Below the pieces are notes generated by a model. That model was given only the letters and a program-made list of their open reading frames with translations. It was not told the origin of the DNA and did not search any database. A stretch of DNA of 23,583 nucleotides from Cytophagaceae bacterium. GTDB taxonomy: Bacteria > Bacteroidota > Bacteroidia > Cytophagales > Flexibacteraceae. Location: assembly GCA_947464365.1 (NCBI GenBank), contig CANHWS010000015.1, forward strand, positions 1 through 23,583. The letters are read 5' to 3'. The position numbers were made by a program, and so were the translations under genes. This document shows positions 16,033 through 22,832 of this stretch, piece by piece; positions within the stretch are counted from its first letter, which is position 1, and each line of letters starts with the position of its first letter.

Positions 16033-16737
16033 TTACATTTGGGCCAAATAGTCCGGAAACATTTCGCGCCAAGCAGGCCAGTCATGCACCTGCCCTGGCC
16101 TGATATCAAGCCAATGTGGTATCCCCTTGGCACCAAGGATGGCGGACATTCTTTTATTCTGTTCCAGACAGAAATCATGCTCGCCAACACCAAGTACGAT
16201 CTTCATATTAAAAAGTGCGGGGTGGTACATACCGGGCAAAAAGTCTGGCGGATTATTATAAAAACAATTGTCGTCATAATAGCCATCCAGCTGCATTTTG
16301 ATGTCAAATCCACCACCCATGTTGAACAAATAGCCCACATGTTCTGGATGTCGGAATGCAAAGTTAGTTGCATGATAGGCGCCAAAACTGCATCCTGCCA
16401 TCGCTACCTGATGGCGGCCCGTTTCGTGACGCGCTCGTCCCACGACCTCGTCAAGGATCATCTTATCGTACCAGTTGTGGCGTAATGCACGCTCGGCTGG
16501 GTGGATGTTTTTGTTGTACCAGCTGTAGGTATCAATGCTGTCGGGGCAGTAGATCTTGACAAAGCCGTTCTCGATCCACCAGCGGACTGATTCTAGGAGT
16601 AAAAAGTCCTTATTCTGGTAGTATTTTCCCATACTTGTCGGGAACAGGACAATGGGATAGCCATTGTCGCCAAAGACCAGCATCTCGGTGTCCATACCAA
16701 GATTGTGAGAGTACCACTTGAAATATTGTTCTGTCAT
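16033..16737 (-). CDS. Alpha/beta-hydrolase esterase (COG4947-like)
   Basis: Protein of 234 aa with an alpha/beta-hydrolase fold and no signal peptide. The nucleophile elbow is GCSFGAYHA (115-123, Ser117), the acid is probably D188 in LGVGEHDFCL, and the base H218 in GQVHDWPAW, so the triad looks complete and in order. The N-terminal half is rich in aromatic residues (FKWYSHNLG, FPTSMGKYY). I take it as the putative esterase family often grouped as COG4947, from memory of its look, not a search. It is first in the minus-strand group, 72 nt upstream of an ATP-grasp ligase, so it may hydrolyse, transfer or cyclise an ester or amide made by the nearby ligases. The PorP/SprF-like gene lies 163 nt upstream. 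The start is the ATG giving MTEQYFKWYS. Confidence 0.85.
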   Translation of the reverse strand: MTEQYFKWYSHNLGMDTEMLVFGDNGYPIVLFPTSMGKYYQNKDFLLLESVRWWIENGFVKIYCPDSIDTYSWYNKNIHPAERALRHNWYDKMILDEVVGRARHETGRHQVAMAGCSFGAYHATNFAFRHPEHVGYLFNMGGGFDIKMQLDGYYDDNCFYNNPPDFLPGMYHPALFNMKIVLGVGEHDFCLEQNKRMSAILGAKGIPHWLDIRPGQVHDWPAWREMFPDYLAQM

Positions 16738-16855
16738 ATTCAGATACTGAGGATGAAGTGTGTCTAATAATCAGGCTTTAGCCAATGATAATTTGGTCAA
16801 AAACCATTTAGGCAGGAATATAGGTAACATTACTGTGGTACCAACTTCCTTGATC

Positions 16856-16871
16856 AAAAAAAAGACTAGTC
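16856..16871 (-). terminator. Weak terminator candidate after the PorP/SprF-like gene
   Basis: On the minus strand the 8-base palindrome GACTAGTC (16871-16864) runs directly into eight T (16863-16856), 30 nt after the PorP/SprF-like stop. The palindrome has no room for a loop, so it is a poor hairpin, but the T tract is notable. Confidence 0.3.
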
Positions 16872-16900
16872 GCCACGAAAAATAACCAGAAAGGCTACTC

Positions 16901-17950
16901 TTACATCCCTGGGCAAGGCCCGTTTCGGTACTTAAGGTAACGCTTTAGGTTAAAGCCTATCTGTAAGGAAATCTCATGGGCACCCTGGAACTCGGACAGG
17001 TAGCTAGCCGAGTTATAGTCGTAGCTGTAGGCCAGCCGGATGTCGTTGGTCCTGACTCCGACCATGCCGATAATGGCATCTTGGGTAAAAACGCCACGAA
17101 TGTTGTTCAGGAAAGGTAGCCCACGTGTATAAAGGCCAAATACAAAACTATTAAGCTCAGCGGTGACACCAAGATCGATTTGTGCAGCACTCCCTTGTGA
17201 CCGATACATGATCGAAGGCATTATCGCATCACCTTGCTGGTGTGGCTTTAGGTACCGGTCATCCTGTAATGGGAATCTTAGTCCCCCGATGAGTGTAGTC
17301 CTAGGATAGAGAATTCCTGCTTTACCCCCAAGAGGGTCTAAGCTTGGCTGATTAAAATTATGAATACTAAGACCCGCCCACCAATCACGACCAAATACAA
17401 GGCCTCCGATGGAAGTGTTAACATAGCTAGTTGAGCCAGCACGTTTAGGTTCGGCGGTTGCCGCAATTAGGCCGTCCTTCGTGACCTGATCAGGAAAAAT
17501 CAAACTTGCCGATCCAATGTCACGGGTATCATAGCTGACTTGTACACCAAAACTAGCAGTGATATCCTTGTTGAGCTTCACTTTCTGCCCGATTAACAGC
17601 CCAGCAGAAGTCATCCGGAATTTAGAAATTCCCGCAACATCTTGGGTTGCAATTAAACCAAATGAGGTGCCCGTCTTCTGGAAACAAAAGTCAAAGGCTG
17701 CAGAATAGTTAATGTAGGGAGCGGGCAACCCAGGCCATTGTGCCCTGTAGTTTACAGATAGCCGTTGTGGGGTAGATGTACCCGCAAAGGCAGGGTTGTG
17801 ATAGACAGCAGCGTTGTAGTATTGCGAATACTGCGGATCCTGCCCGTATCCTTGGGTCAATCCCCAAAAAACCACCGTCATGACCATGACGAAGCGCCAA
17901 GCCGTTATGGTGCTTGTTGGTTGACCAAATGTTTTGGGCTTGTTAATCAT
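16901..17950 (-). CDS. PorP/SprF family type IX secretion outer-membrane protein
   Basis: A 349-aa protein with an N-terminal signal peptide (hydrophobic about 19-32, likely cut near GYGQ|DPQYS). The mature start QDPQYSQYYNAAVYHNPAFAGT is the hallmark of the PorP/SprF family, followed by NYRAQWPGL and alternating strands typical of an outer-membrane beta barrel, e.g. FGLIATQDVAGISKFRMTSA. Family members work with T9SS or help anchor and export particular surface proteins such as the SprB adhesin; many Bacteroidota carry several paralogues. Here the gene follows gldD on the same strand (139-nt gap), which fits a role in secretion or gliding, but the usual gldKLMN genes are not in the window. 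It is probably one of several paralogues and not necessarily the core PorP. Confidence 0.92.
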   Translation of the reverse strand: MINKPKTFGQPTSTITAWRFVMVMTVVFWGLTQGYGQDPQYSQYYNAAVYHNPAFAGTSTPQRLSVNYRAQWPGLPAPYINYSAAFDFCFQKTGTSFGLIATQDVAGISKFRMTSAGLLIGQKVKLNKDITASFGVQVSYDTRDIGSASLIFPDQVTKDGLIAATAEPKRAGSTSYVNTSIGGLVFGRDWWAGLSIHNFNQPSLDPLGGKAGILYPRTTLIGGLRFPLQDDRYLKPHQQGDAIMPSIMYRSQGSAAQIDLGVTAELNSFVFGLYTRGLPFLNNIRGVFTQDAIIGMVGVRTNDIRLAYSYDYNSASYLSEFQGAHEISLQIGFNLKRYLKYRNGPCPGM

Positions 17951-18054
17951 GTGCTGGTACCATATCCAACATACCTGTTAGGATTGTTGGCTTGGCTGGG
18001 AGGGAGATGTAATGAGCAATGATAGATCTAGCTAACGGAAAAACGAAATTTAGG

Positions 18055-18073
18055 GCTTGAATATTGGTCAAGC
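18055..18073 (-). terminator. Small hairpin after gldD
   Basis: GCTTGA (18055-18060) pairs with TCAAGC (18068-18073) around a 7-nt loop, 16 nt past the gldD stop. On the minus strand it is followed by an AT-rich stretch ending in TTTTT (18044-18040). It could be a weak terminator, or only a spacer structure before the PorP/SprF-like gene. Confidence 0.35.
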
Positions 18074-18089
18074 GAGCCTGTCAGGTGGT

Positions 18090-18731
18090 CTATTTTTTAC
18101 CTTTCCACCTCAGGGTACTTAGCAAGTGCTCCATATCTCGGGATATAAAGTCTATCACTGGCTGGAGGCTATCGTTCCTGTCTGCCATTTTGAAATACAG
18201 TGCACCACGTAGGAAGTGTTGCGCGCTATCAGTGGTGTAAAACTGAAACTGAGTTGGCACCTGCCCACCAAGCAAAAACACATAGGCCGAGTTACTGTCT
18301 GCAGTTTTGTAGAGATGTTCAGAAATCTGAATGGCCTTGATGTTGTGTTTATTGGTCAGGAGTCGCACGTCCTCAATGTACTCGTACAATAAGGTCATGT
18401 TCCGATTGAGGGACTTGTACGTGATCTGCACATCAGCATCAAAGGTAGGGTAGTGGATGTTAACCCAAAAAGGCTCAGCATTTTTGCTATGGTCTGGCAA
18501 GACAGTGGCTGCTGTGCTCCGGTCGAAGCTAAATGGATAGCCAGCACTGTCAAAACGGGTGTAGGTCTGATCAGGCAGGTCAATCTTGTTATACCCCACT
18601 TGTTTGGGTTGATAGATTTGCTCACATCCGAACCAGACAAAGGCGCAAACCATGACAAATAGCCAAATTGTTGGAGTCCGATGTTTAGTTTTGGCCCAAT
18701 TGATACCGTAGAACGAGCTTGTTTTGACCAT
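18090..18731 (-). CDS. gldD: Gliding motility lipoprotein GldD
   Basis: A 213-aa lipoprotein needed for gliding and T9SS-dependent secretion in flavobacteria. The N terminus has a basic region, a hydrophobic segment (about 21-35) and Cys36 in FVWFGCEQ. The lipobox is imperfect (Trp at -3), but GldD is a known lipoprotein family. Family blocks are seen throughout: YTRFDSAGYPFSFD, PFWVNIHYPTFDADVQITYKSL, KAIQISEHLY, and the strongly conserved QFYTTDSAQHFLRGALYFK, then PVIDFISRDMEHLLSTLRWK. The start is the ATG at 18731; a later in-frame ATG before VCAFVWFGC would shorten the N region. It is divergent from the pdxA fusion gene, with at most 47 nt between starts, so the two promoters must overlap or lie inside coding sequence. 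A PorP/SprF-like gene follows. Confidence 0.93.
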   Translation of the reverse strand: MVKTSSFYGINWAKTKHRTPTIWLFVMVCAFVWFGCEQIYQPKQVGYNKIDLPDQTYTRFDSAGYPFSFDRSTAATVLPDHSKNAEPFWVNIHYPTFDADVQITYKSLNRNMTLLYEYIEDVRLLTNKHNIKAIQISEHLYKTADSNSAYVFLLGGQVPTQFQFYTTDSAQHFLRGALYFKMADRNDSLQPVIDFISRDMEHLLSTLRWKGKK

Positions 18732-18778
18732 ATTTGCGACTTAGCATGAGAAGCTTGGCTTCTTCGGGCTGCCAAGAT

Positions 18779-20614
18779 ATGGAACAAAGCACTGACAAAG
18801 GCAACCAAAACGATATTCCACGCAACAATCAGGGTGGGACAGATGGACCGAGAAACGAGAACAGGAATCGTAATCGGCGAGATCGAGATCGCCCACGGGG
18901 TCCTAGACCGTCAAATGGAATTGATGGTGTGGCTGGTACTGACAATAAAAACCAAGATAGGCCAAGGCCGAATCGCGAAAATATAGAGGGCAAAGTTGCA
19001 GCTACTGCCGAAGGAGGCACCTCGCCACAGGATAGTGACCCGAATGGCAACGCCAGACCCCATCATCCTGATAATATCAGGATGGATAGAGCTGGCCGTG
19101 ACGGTGGCAGCAGAGGAGGACAGCCTAATAAAGATCGTGGTGGACGAGATGGTGGTCGTGATCGAAATCCGCAGCGGAACCAAGAACTCAAGGCAGAAGC
19201 AAAAGTTGATAGCAGTGCCGAGGCGCAATTAGAAGGTAGTGCTGATATCAGAGCAGAACGCGGTTCGAGCACAAGGCCAGAGCGTGGACAAGGTCGTAAT
19301 AATGACCGCGGATCTGATCGTAAATCTGATCGGCCGGAACGTGTTGATCGGCCCGGACAGGCAGACCGCAAATCAGATCGTAGGTCAGATTCTAGGACTG
19401 ATTCTCGCCCAGATCGCAATCAGGACCGAGCATCTAGCCGTCCCCAATCCCGCAACCAAGACCGCCAAGCAGGACGAAATGCAAGCCCTGCCTACAAAAC
19501 TGCGCCTGAAGATGATAGCTACTTTGACTTCGACGACAAACCTAGTGCCAATAAGGCCACAATAAACACCCCGAACCAAATTAGCATCGATGCCCTTGGC
19601 AGGCGCCCACTTATGAATATCGGCATTTCCATTGGTGATTTTAACGGCATTGGCCCCGAAATCATCCTCCAGATTGCGGGTGACAAACGCATCACGGACC
19701 TTGTGCAGCTCGTGGTTTATGGCAATAAGCAATTGTTCGATCATTGGTCCAAAGTACTTGACTTGCCTACAGACCTACTTTGGGTCGTAGCCCCTGGTGA
19801 GCCCTTTAAATTTGGGAAGGTAAATCTGATTGAGGTCTGGACGGAGGATTATGAATTGTCTGTCGGCCAAGCCAAACCAGAGGCGGGTCTATGTGCCTTC
19901 AAAAGCATGCAGGCTACGGTCGAAGCTGCCAAGGCTGGCCTCATAGATGCCATCGTCACAGCCCCGATTAACAAGGCCAATATGCCGGCAGAGTTTACTT
20001 GGCCGGGCCATACCGAGTACTTTGCCCATGCTTTTGGCACAGACGAAGGCTTGATGCTGATGGTAGCCGAAGATGTCAGGATTGCACTTGCAACGGCACA
20101 TGTACCACTGTCTGAGGTACCACGGATGCTAAGTACACCTCTCCTAGAGGACAAGATCAAAACATTGATCTCTACCCTCAAGAAAGATTTTGGCATCCTG
20201 AAACCTCGGGTGGCTATCCTAGGGCTCAATCCGCATGCAGGTGAAGCTGGAAAGCTAGGCCGCGAAGAGTTGGAGATCATGATCCCGCTCATCAATAAGC
20301 TGGCAAAGGCTGGCGATGTTGTGGTCGGTCCTTATCCGGCAGATGGATTCTTCGGAGCAGGTCAACAAAACCAGTTTGATGGTATTTTGGCTATGTATCA
20401 TGACCAAGGCTTAGGTCCATTCAAGACCCTGGCCTTTGATGATGGTGTCAACTACACCGGTGGGTTATCTGTGGTGCGGACTAGTCCGGATCATGGTACC
20501 GCTTTCAACATAGCTGGCAAAGGCCAAGCCGATGGCAATAGTTTCCGCCAAGCTATCTACCTGGCTTCTGATATTGTTAGGCGCCGCAAAGAGCCTAAAA
20601 AGTTCAAAGCCTAG
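18779..20614 (+). CDS. pdxA: 4-hydroxythreonine-4-phosphate dehydrogenase with long disordered Arg/Asp-rich N-terminal region
   Basis: The C-terminal about 333 residues are PdxA, the NAD-dependent enzyme that oxidises 4-phosphohydroxy-threonine in pyridoxal-phosphate synthesis. Visible are MNIGISIGDFNGIGPEI (from 19613), the metal-binding His in GHTEYFAHAFG, ILGLNPHAGEAGKLGREE, YPADGFFG, AMYHDQGLGPFK and TSPDHGTAFNIAGKG. In the same frame, with no stop, about 278 residues precede it. They are rich in Arg, Asp, Gly, Asn, Ser and Pro, with RDRDRPRG-like and DRKSDR-type repeats and an acidic patch DDSYFDFDD just before the enzyme. This part has no hydrophobic core and should be disordered and able to bind nucleic acid. 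The start is uncertain: ATG 18779 is chosen (611 aa), but ATG 18746 (622 aa) is possible, and ATG 19613 would give a plain PdxA. A strong terminator follows. Confidence 0.9.
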   Translation: MEQSTDKGNQNDIPRNNQGGTDGPRNENRNRNRRDRDRPRGPRPSNGIDGVAGTDNKNQDRPRPNRENIEGKVAATAEGGTSPQDSDPNGNARPHHPDNIRMDRAGRDGGSRGGQPNKDRGGRDGGRDRNPQRNQELKAEAKVDSSAEAQLEGSADIRAERGSSTRPERGQGRNNDRGSDRKSDRPERVDRPGQADRKSDRRSDSRTDSRPDRNQDRASSRPQSRNQDRQAGRNASPAYKTAPEDDSYFDFDDKPSANKATINTPNQISIDALGRRPLMNIGISIGDFNGIGPEIILQIAGDKRITDLVQLVVYGNKQLFDHWSKVLDLPTDLLWVVAPGEPFKFGKVNLIEVWTEDYELSVGQAKPEAGLCAFKSMQATVEAAKAGLIDAIVTAPINKANMPAEFTWPGHTEYFAHAFGTDEGLMLMVAEDVRIALATAHVPLSEVPRMLSTPLLEDKIKTLISTLKKDFGILKPRVAILGLNPHAGEAGKLGREELEIMIPLINKLAKAGDVVVGPYPADGFFGAGQQNQFDGILAMYHDQGLGPFKTLAFDDGVNYTGGLSVVRTSPDHGTAFNIAGKGQADGNSFRQAIYLASDIVRRRKEPKKFKA

Positions 20615-20631
20615 TAATCGCTACTATTTGC

Positions 20632-20677
20632 AAAAGGCCGGATAACTTGGATTACACCAAGCTATTCGGCCTTTTTT
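20632..20677. terminator. Bidirectional intrinsic terminator between convergent genes
   Basis: AAAAGGCCG (20632-20640) pairs with CGGCCTTTT (20667-20675). The stem continues inward through a G-T pair, three A-T pairs, one mismatch and CTTGG/CCAAG to a 6-nt loop. T runs flank it on both strands: six T at 20672-20677 on the plus strand and TTTT on the minus strand. It sits 17 nt after the pdxA stop and 16 nt after the stop of the facing gene, so it serves both. Confidence 0.88.
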
Positions 20678-20693
20678 CTGCAACCTGGGCTAC

Positions 20694-21899
20694 CTATTGT
20701 TCTGACAAGATGCGTAGAAAGGACTCTTCTTTTCGGTTGGGCAGAATGGTATTGCTCAACTCCCAGAACTTTTCGCCCTTGCTTATGGCTTGCCTATGTA
20801 ATGGGCTGCCTGGTTTCCATCGGAAACTATAGGTGGTTGGTTCGGCCACTGTTTCCCCCGTTTTGGCCCACATCGACGTAAAGTTGTAGGTGTTGGCTTG
20901 TTTGAAAGAGGAATCATCAAACTTGAGGTACAAGCGCAGATTGCGCCAGAAAAACTCAGGTACCGAGTTGCTATACCTGATCGTTACGTCATCATTGAGC
21001 TCATTTAGTACAAACTTGATGCGCCCCTTATAGAACCGCAAGGGATTAAAATAGCTCCTAACTGAGTTGGTCACCTCGGGTCTCCTGTTTCCTTTGATGA
21101 TAATCTGGACCACCTCGCCTGTTTGCGCTAGGCGGAGGACTGTATAATGACCTGCAAATGTCTCGTTGCGATAGGGGTGGATGGTCTCGACTGCTTTCTG
21201 GCCTTTGAAATCAACCATTTTGCTAGATAGCGGCGTTTTTCCTGAAAGTGAGTCGTAATAATACTTCAGTCGACTATTGGCCTGTAGCCAAACTGATGTA
21301 AGGCAGTAGGTGCTTGACAAGGTTACCTTATCAAAATTGGCCCTAGCCCGGCTATTGCTTATCAGGACCTTGTCTTTGATTTTGTTTGGGGCTAGGCGCT
21401 GCATCCAGTAGTCACACTCCAGCATTTCGACAGGGTTGCCATCTGGTTTGTCTGGTGCCTCGGTCGAGAAGTATTCTCTGTAAAAGGCTGATTGCCATTT
21501 GCCATCCTCTAGGGGTTTGAATCCCGTGTTGTTGGGCGTCACCACGATTTCCTGGGTTAGTAGGGTGGCCTCTTGTAACTTGATTTTACCTTCCTGCCGC
21601 TTTACCTCGTTGACACTTAGCCTATTGGTTTGGTAACCAACACTGCTAAACTGAACGAGGCTATCTTGATACTCGGGTTTGACTACCAATCGATACTCGC
21701 CTTCGGTATTGGTCACGACACCTGGGCCCTGTTTACCCACTCTGACCGTGACCCAAACCAAAGGTTCAGCAGTTGTAGCGGCTGTGACAGTACCTGATAG
21801 GATGACCATATTTTCGGTTTGGGCCATGCCAATCACGCTCCATAACAACATCAGGCCTACCATAAAATAGGTCAAAAGGAATCTGGGTTGGATCTTCAT
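20694..21899 (-). CDS. CarboxypepD_reg-like domain surface protein
   Basis: Exported protein of 401 aa. It has a signal peptide (hydrophobic about 8-24, cut near GMAQ|TEN), then a carboxypeptidase-regulatory-like beta-sandwich (about 32-112), with LSGTVTAATTAEPLVWVTVRV, VTNTEGEYRLVV and VQFSSVGYQT in the family pattern. After the linker EIVVTPNN comes a C-terminal region of about 280 residues with many strand-like stretches and aromatic residues (AFYREYFST, LRLYLKFDDSS). The regulatory domain is common at the start of TonB-dependent receptors and other Bacteroidota envelope proteins, but no barrel follows here at this length. The protein is probably periplasmic or on the outer membrane. The ATG at 21899 is preferred because the signal peptide then begins MKIQPRF; an ATG six codons upstream (21917) is possible. 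No partner gene is evident. Confidence 0.82.
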   Translation of the reverse strand: MKIQPRFLLTYFMVGLMLLWSVIGMAQTENMVILSGTVTAATTAEPLVWVTVRVGKQGPGVVTNTEGEYRLVVKPEYQDSLVQFSSVGYQTNRLSVNEVKRQEGKIKLQEATLLTQEIVVTPNNTGFKPLEDGKWQSAFYREYFSTEAPDKPDGNPVEMLECDYWMQRLAPNKIKDKVLISNSRARANFDKVTLSSTYCLTSVWLQANSRLKYYYDSLSGKTPLSSKMVDFKGQKAVETIHPYRNETFAGHYTVLRLAQTGEVVQIIIKGNRRPEVTNSVRSYFNPLRFYKGRIKFVLNELNDDVTIRYSNSVPEFFWRNLRLYLKFDDSSFKQANTYNFTSMWAKTGETVAEPTTYSFRWKPGSPLHRQAISKGEKFWELSNTILPNRKEESFLRILSEQ

Positions 21900-21976
21900 G
21901 TGACCAAGGTAAGTCATTTAGGGCCAATCTGCCACCCTAGGCCTTGTTCAATGGTTGTTTTACAGGACGATTGACC

Positions 21977-22012
21977 TTTTGCCTATCCGAAAGGCAGGAA
22001 TAGGTAGCAAAA
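21977..22012 (-). terminator. Possible hairpin after the small lipoprotein gene
   Basis: TTTTGCCTAT (21977-21986) pairs with ATAGG (22000-22004) and CAAAA (22008-22012), with a 3-nt bulge. It lies 54 nt after the lipoprotein stop on the minus strand and its own stem supplies the T-rich end. It is a weak terminator candidate. Confidence 0.3.
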
Positions 22013-22066
22013 CACTACTTGTTTAGGAAACCAAAAGGACGCACATCCCCATAAACCATCTAACTA

Positions 22067-22699
22067 CTAATATTTCTCCCTATTCATAACGTCTGTTTTG
22101 AATCGTTCACCTTTGCCTGTTGAGCCCCCCAAGACGATGAATAGGCTATACCAATCAGGCTGGTGATTCTTATCAATATGGTTCCTAAAGGTGCACTTTT
22201 GACTAGAACGATAGCGTAAGTTTTCGCCAAAGACACCTTCGCAGCGTTTTCCCTTCATTTTAGCATACCAGTGTTTGCCGGACATTATGCGCAAGTAGTA
22301 GGTTCCGCCAGGTATCTCGGTCATCTCGAATTTTTTACCATGTATGATGTAGGCAAACCGTACTACCTCTTGTGTTCTGGTGTCGATCAATTTGACCGCC
22401 ATATCATCTTCGCCCATAACTTTGGTCTCAAGGCTGTGCCAGCCTTCAGATGACTTAACAGGCTGTGCATAACAAGCAGGAAAATCACCTGTTTTTTGAG
22501 GTTGGTAGGTATATCCCTGATTGATCAGATTGAGTGAGTCTGGCCCACTGGCAGCAATGCTATCTGCGATCCGTTTGGCCTCACGGCGGGTTTTCTGTGG
22601 TTTGCGTTGTTCGCAGCTTGAAAGCAGATAAAGCCCTACCACACAGCAGATCAAGATCATCAGGGCTTGGCAGCGTATAAGCTGGGCTAGTTTGGACAT
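22067..22699 (-). CDS. Lipoprotein of unknown family
   Basis: A 210-aa protein I do not recognise. The N terminus is a lipoprotein signal: hydrophobic residues about 11-26, then LLSSCEQ with Cys29. A charged Lys/Arg stretch follows (KPQKTRREAKRIAD), then an apparently folded domain with GWHSLETKVMGEDDMAVKLID, EIPGGTYYLRIM and PDWYSLFIVLGGSTGKG. Three further Cys residues (in FPACYAQ, KRCEGV and QKCTFR) could form a disulfide in the periplasm. The ATG at 22699 is chosen because the frame upstream offers only a TTG (22726). It lies between the CarboxypepD_reg-like gene and the T9SS cargo gene on the same strand but is separated by a terminator from the latter. A surface or periplasmic role is all that can be inferred. 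Confidence 0.75.
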   Translation of the reverse strand: MSKLAQLIRCQALMILICCVVGLYLLSSCEQRKPQKTRREAKRIADSIAASGPDSLNLINQGYTYQPQKTGDFPACYAQPVKSSEGWHSLETKVMGEDDMAVKLIDTRTQEVVRFAYIIHGKKFEMTEIPGGTYYLRIMSGKHWYAKMKGKRCEGVFGENLRYRSSQKCTFRNHIDKNHQPDWYSLFIVLGGSTGKGERFKTDVMNREKY

Positions 22700-22767
22700 C
22701 GGATAAGGATGGTATATGCTCGGCAAATATGATATAGATGGGCATAAATTATCCTTATGGCTGTAAC

Positions 22768-22799
22768 AAAAAAATGGGAACCATCGCTGGTTCCCATTT
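22768..22799 (-). terminator. Rho-independent terminator of the T9SS cargo gene
   Basis: AAATGGGAACC (22772-22782) and GGTTCCCATTT (22789-22799) form a perfect 11-bp stem with a 6-nt loop. On the minus strand it is followed directly by a run of seven T (22774-22768, partly in the stem). It begins 33 nt after the stop at 22833. Confidence 0.9.
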
Positions 22800-22832
22800 G
22801 GTTGGTTTTCCCTCGTTGACCAGGGTTAAGGA

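Noticed and set aside
15970..16485. 171-codon plus-strand open frame opposite the esterase
   Set aside because: It is antisense to a gene with a clear catalytic triad; its translation has no domain features.
19063..19419. Antisense frame over the Arg/Asp-rich repeats
   Set aside because: Repetitive codons leave several frames open; the plus frame is the one that runs into PdxA.
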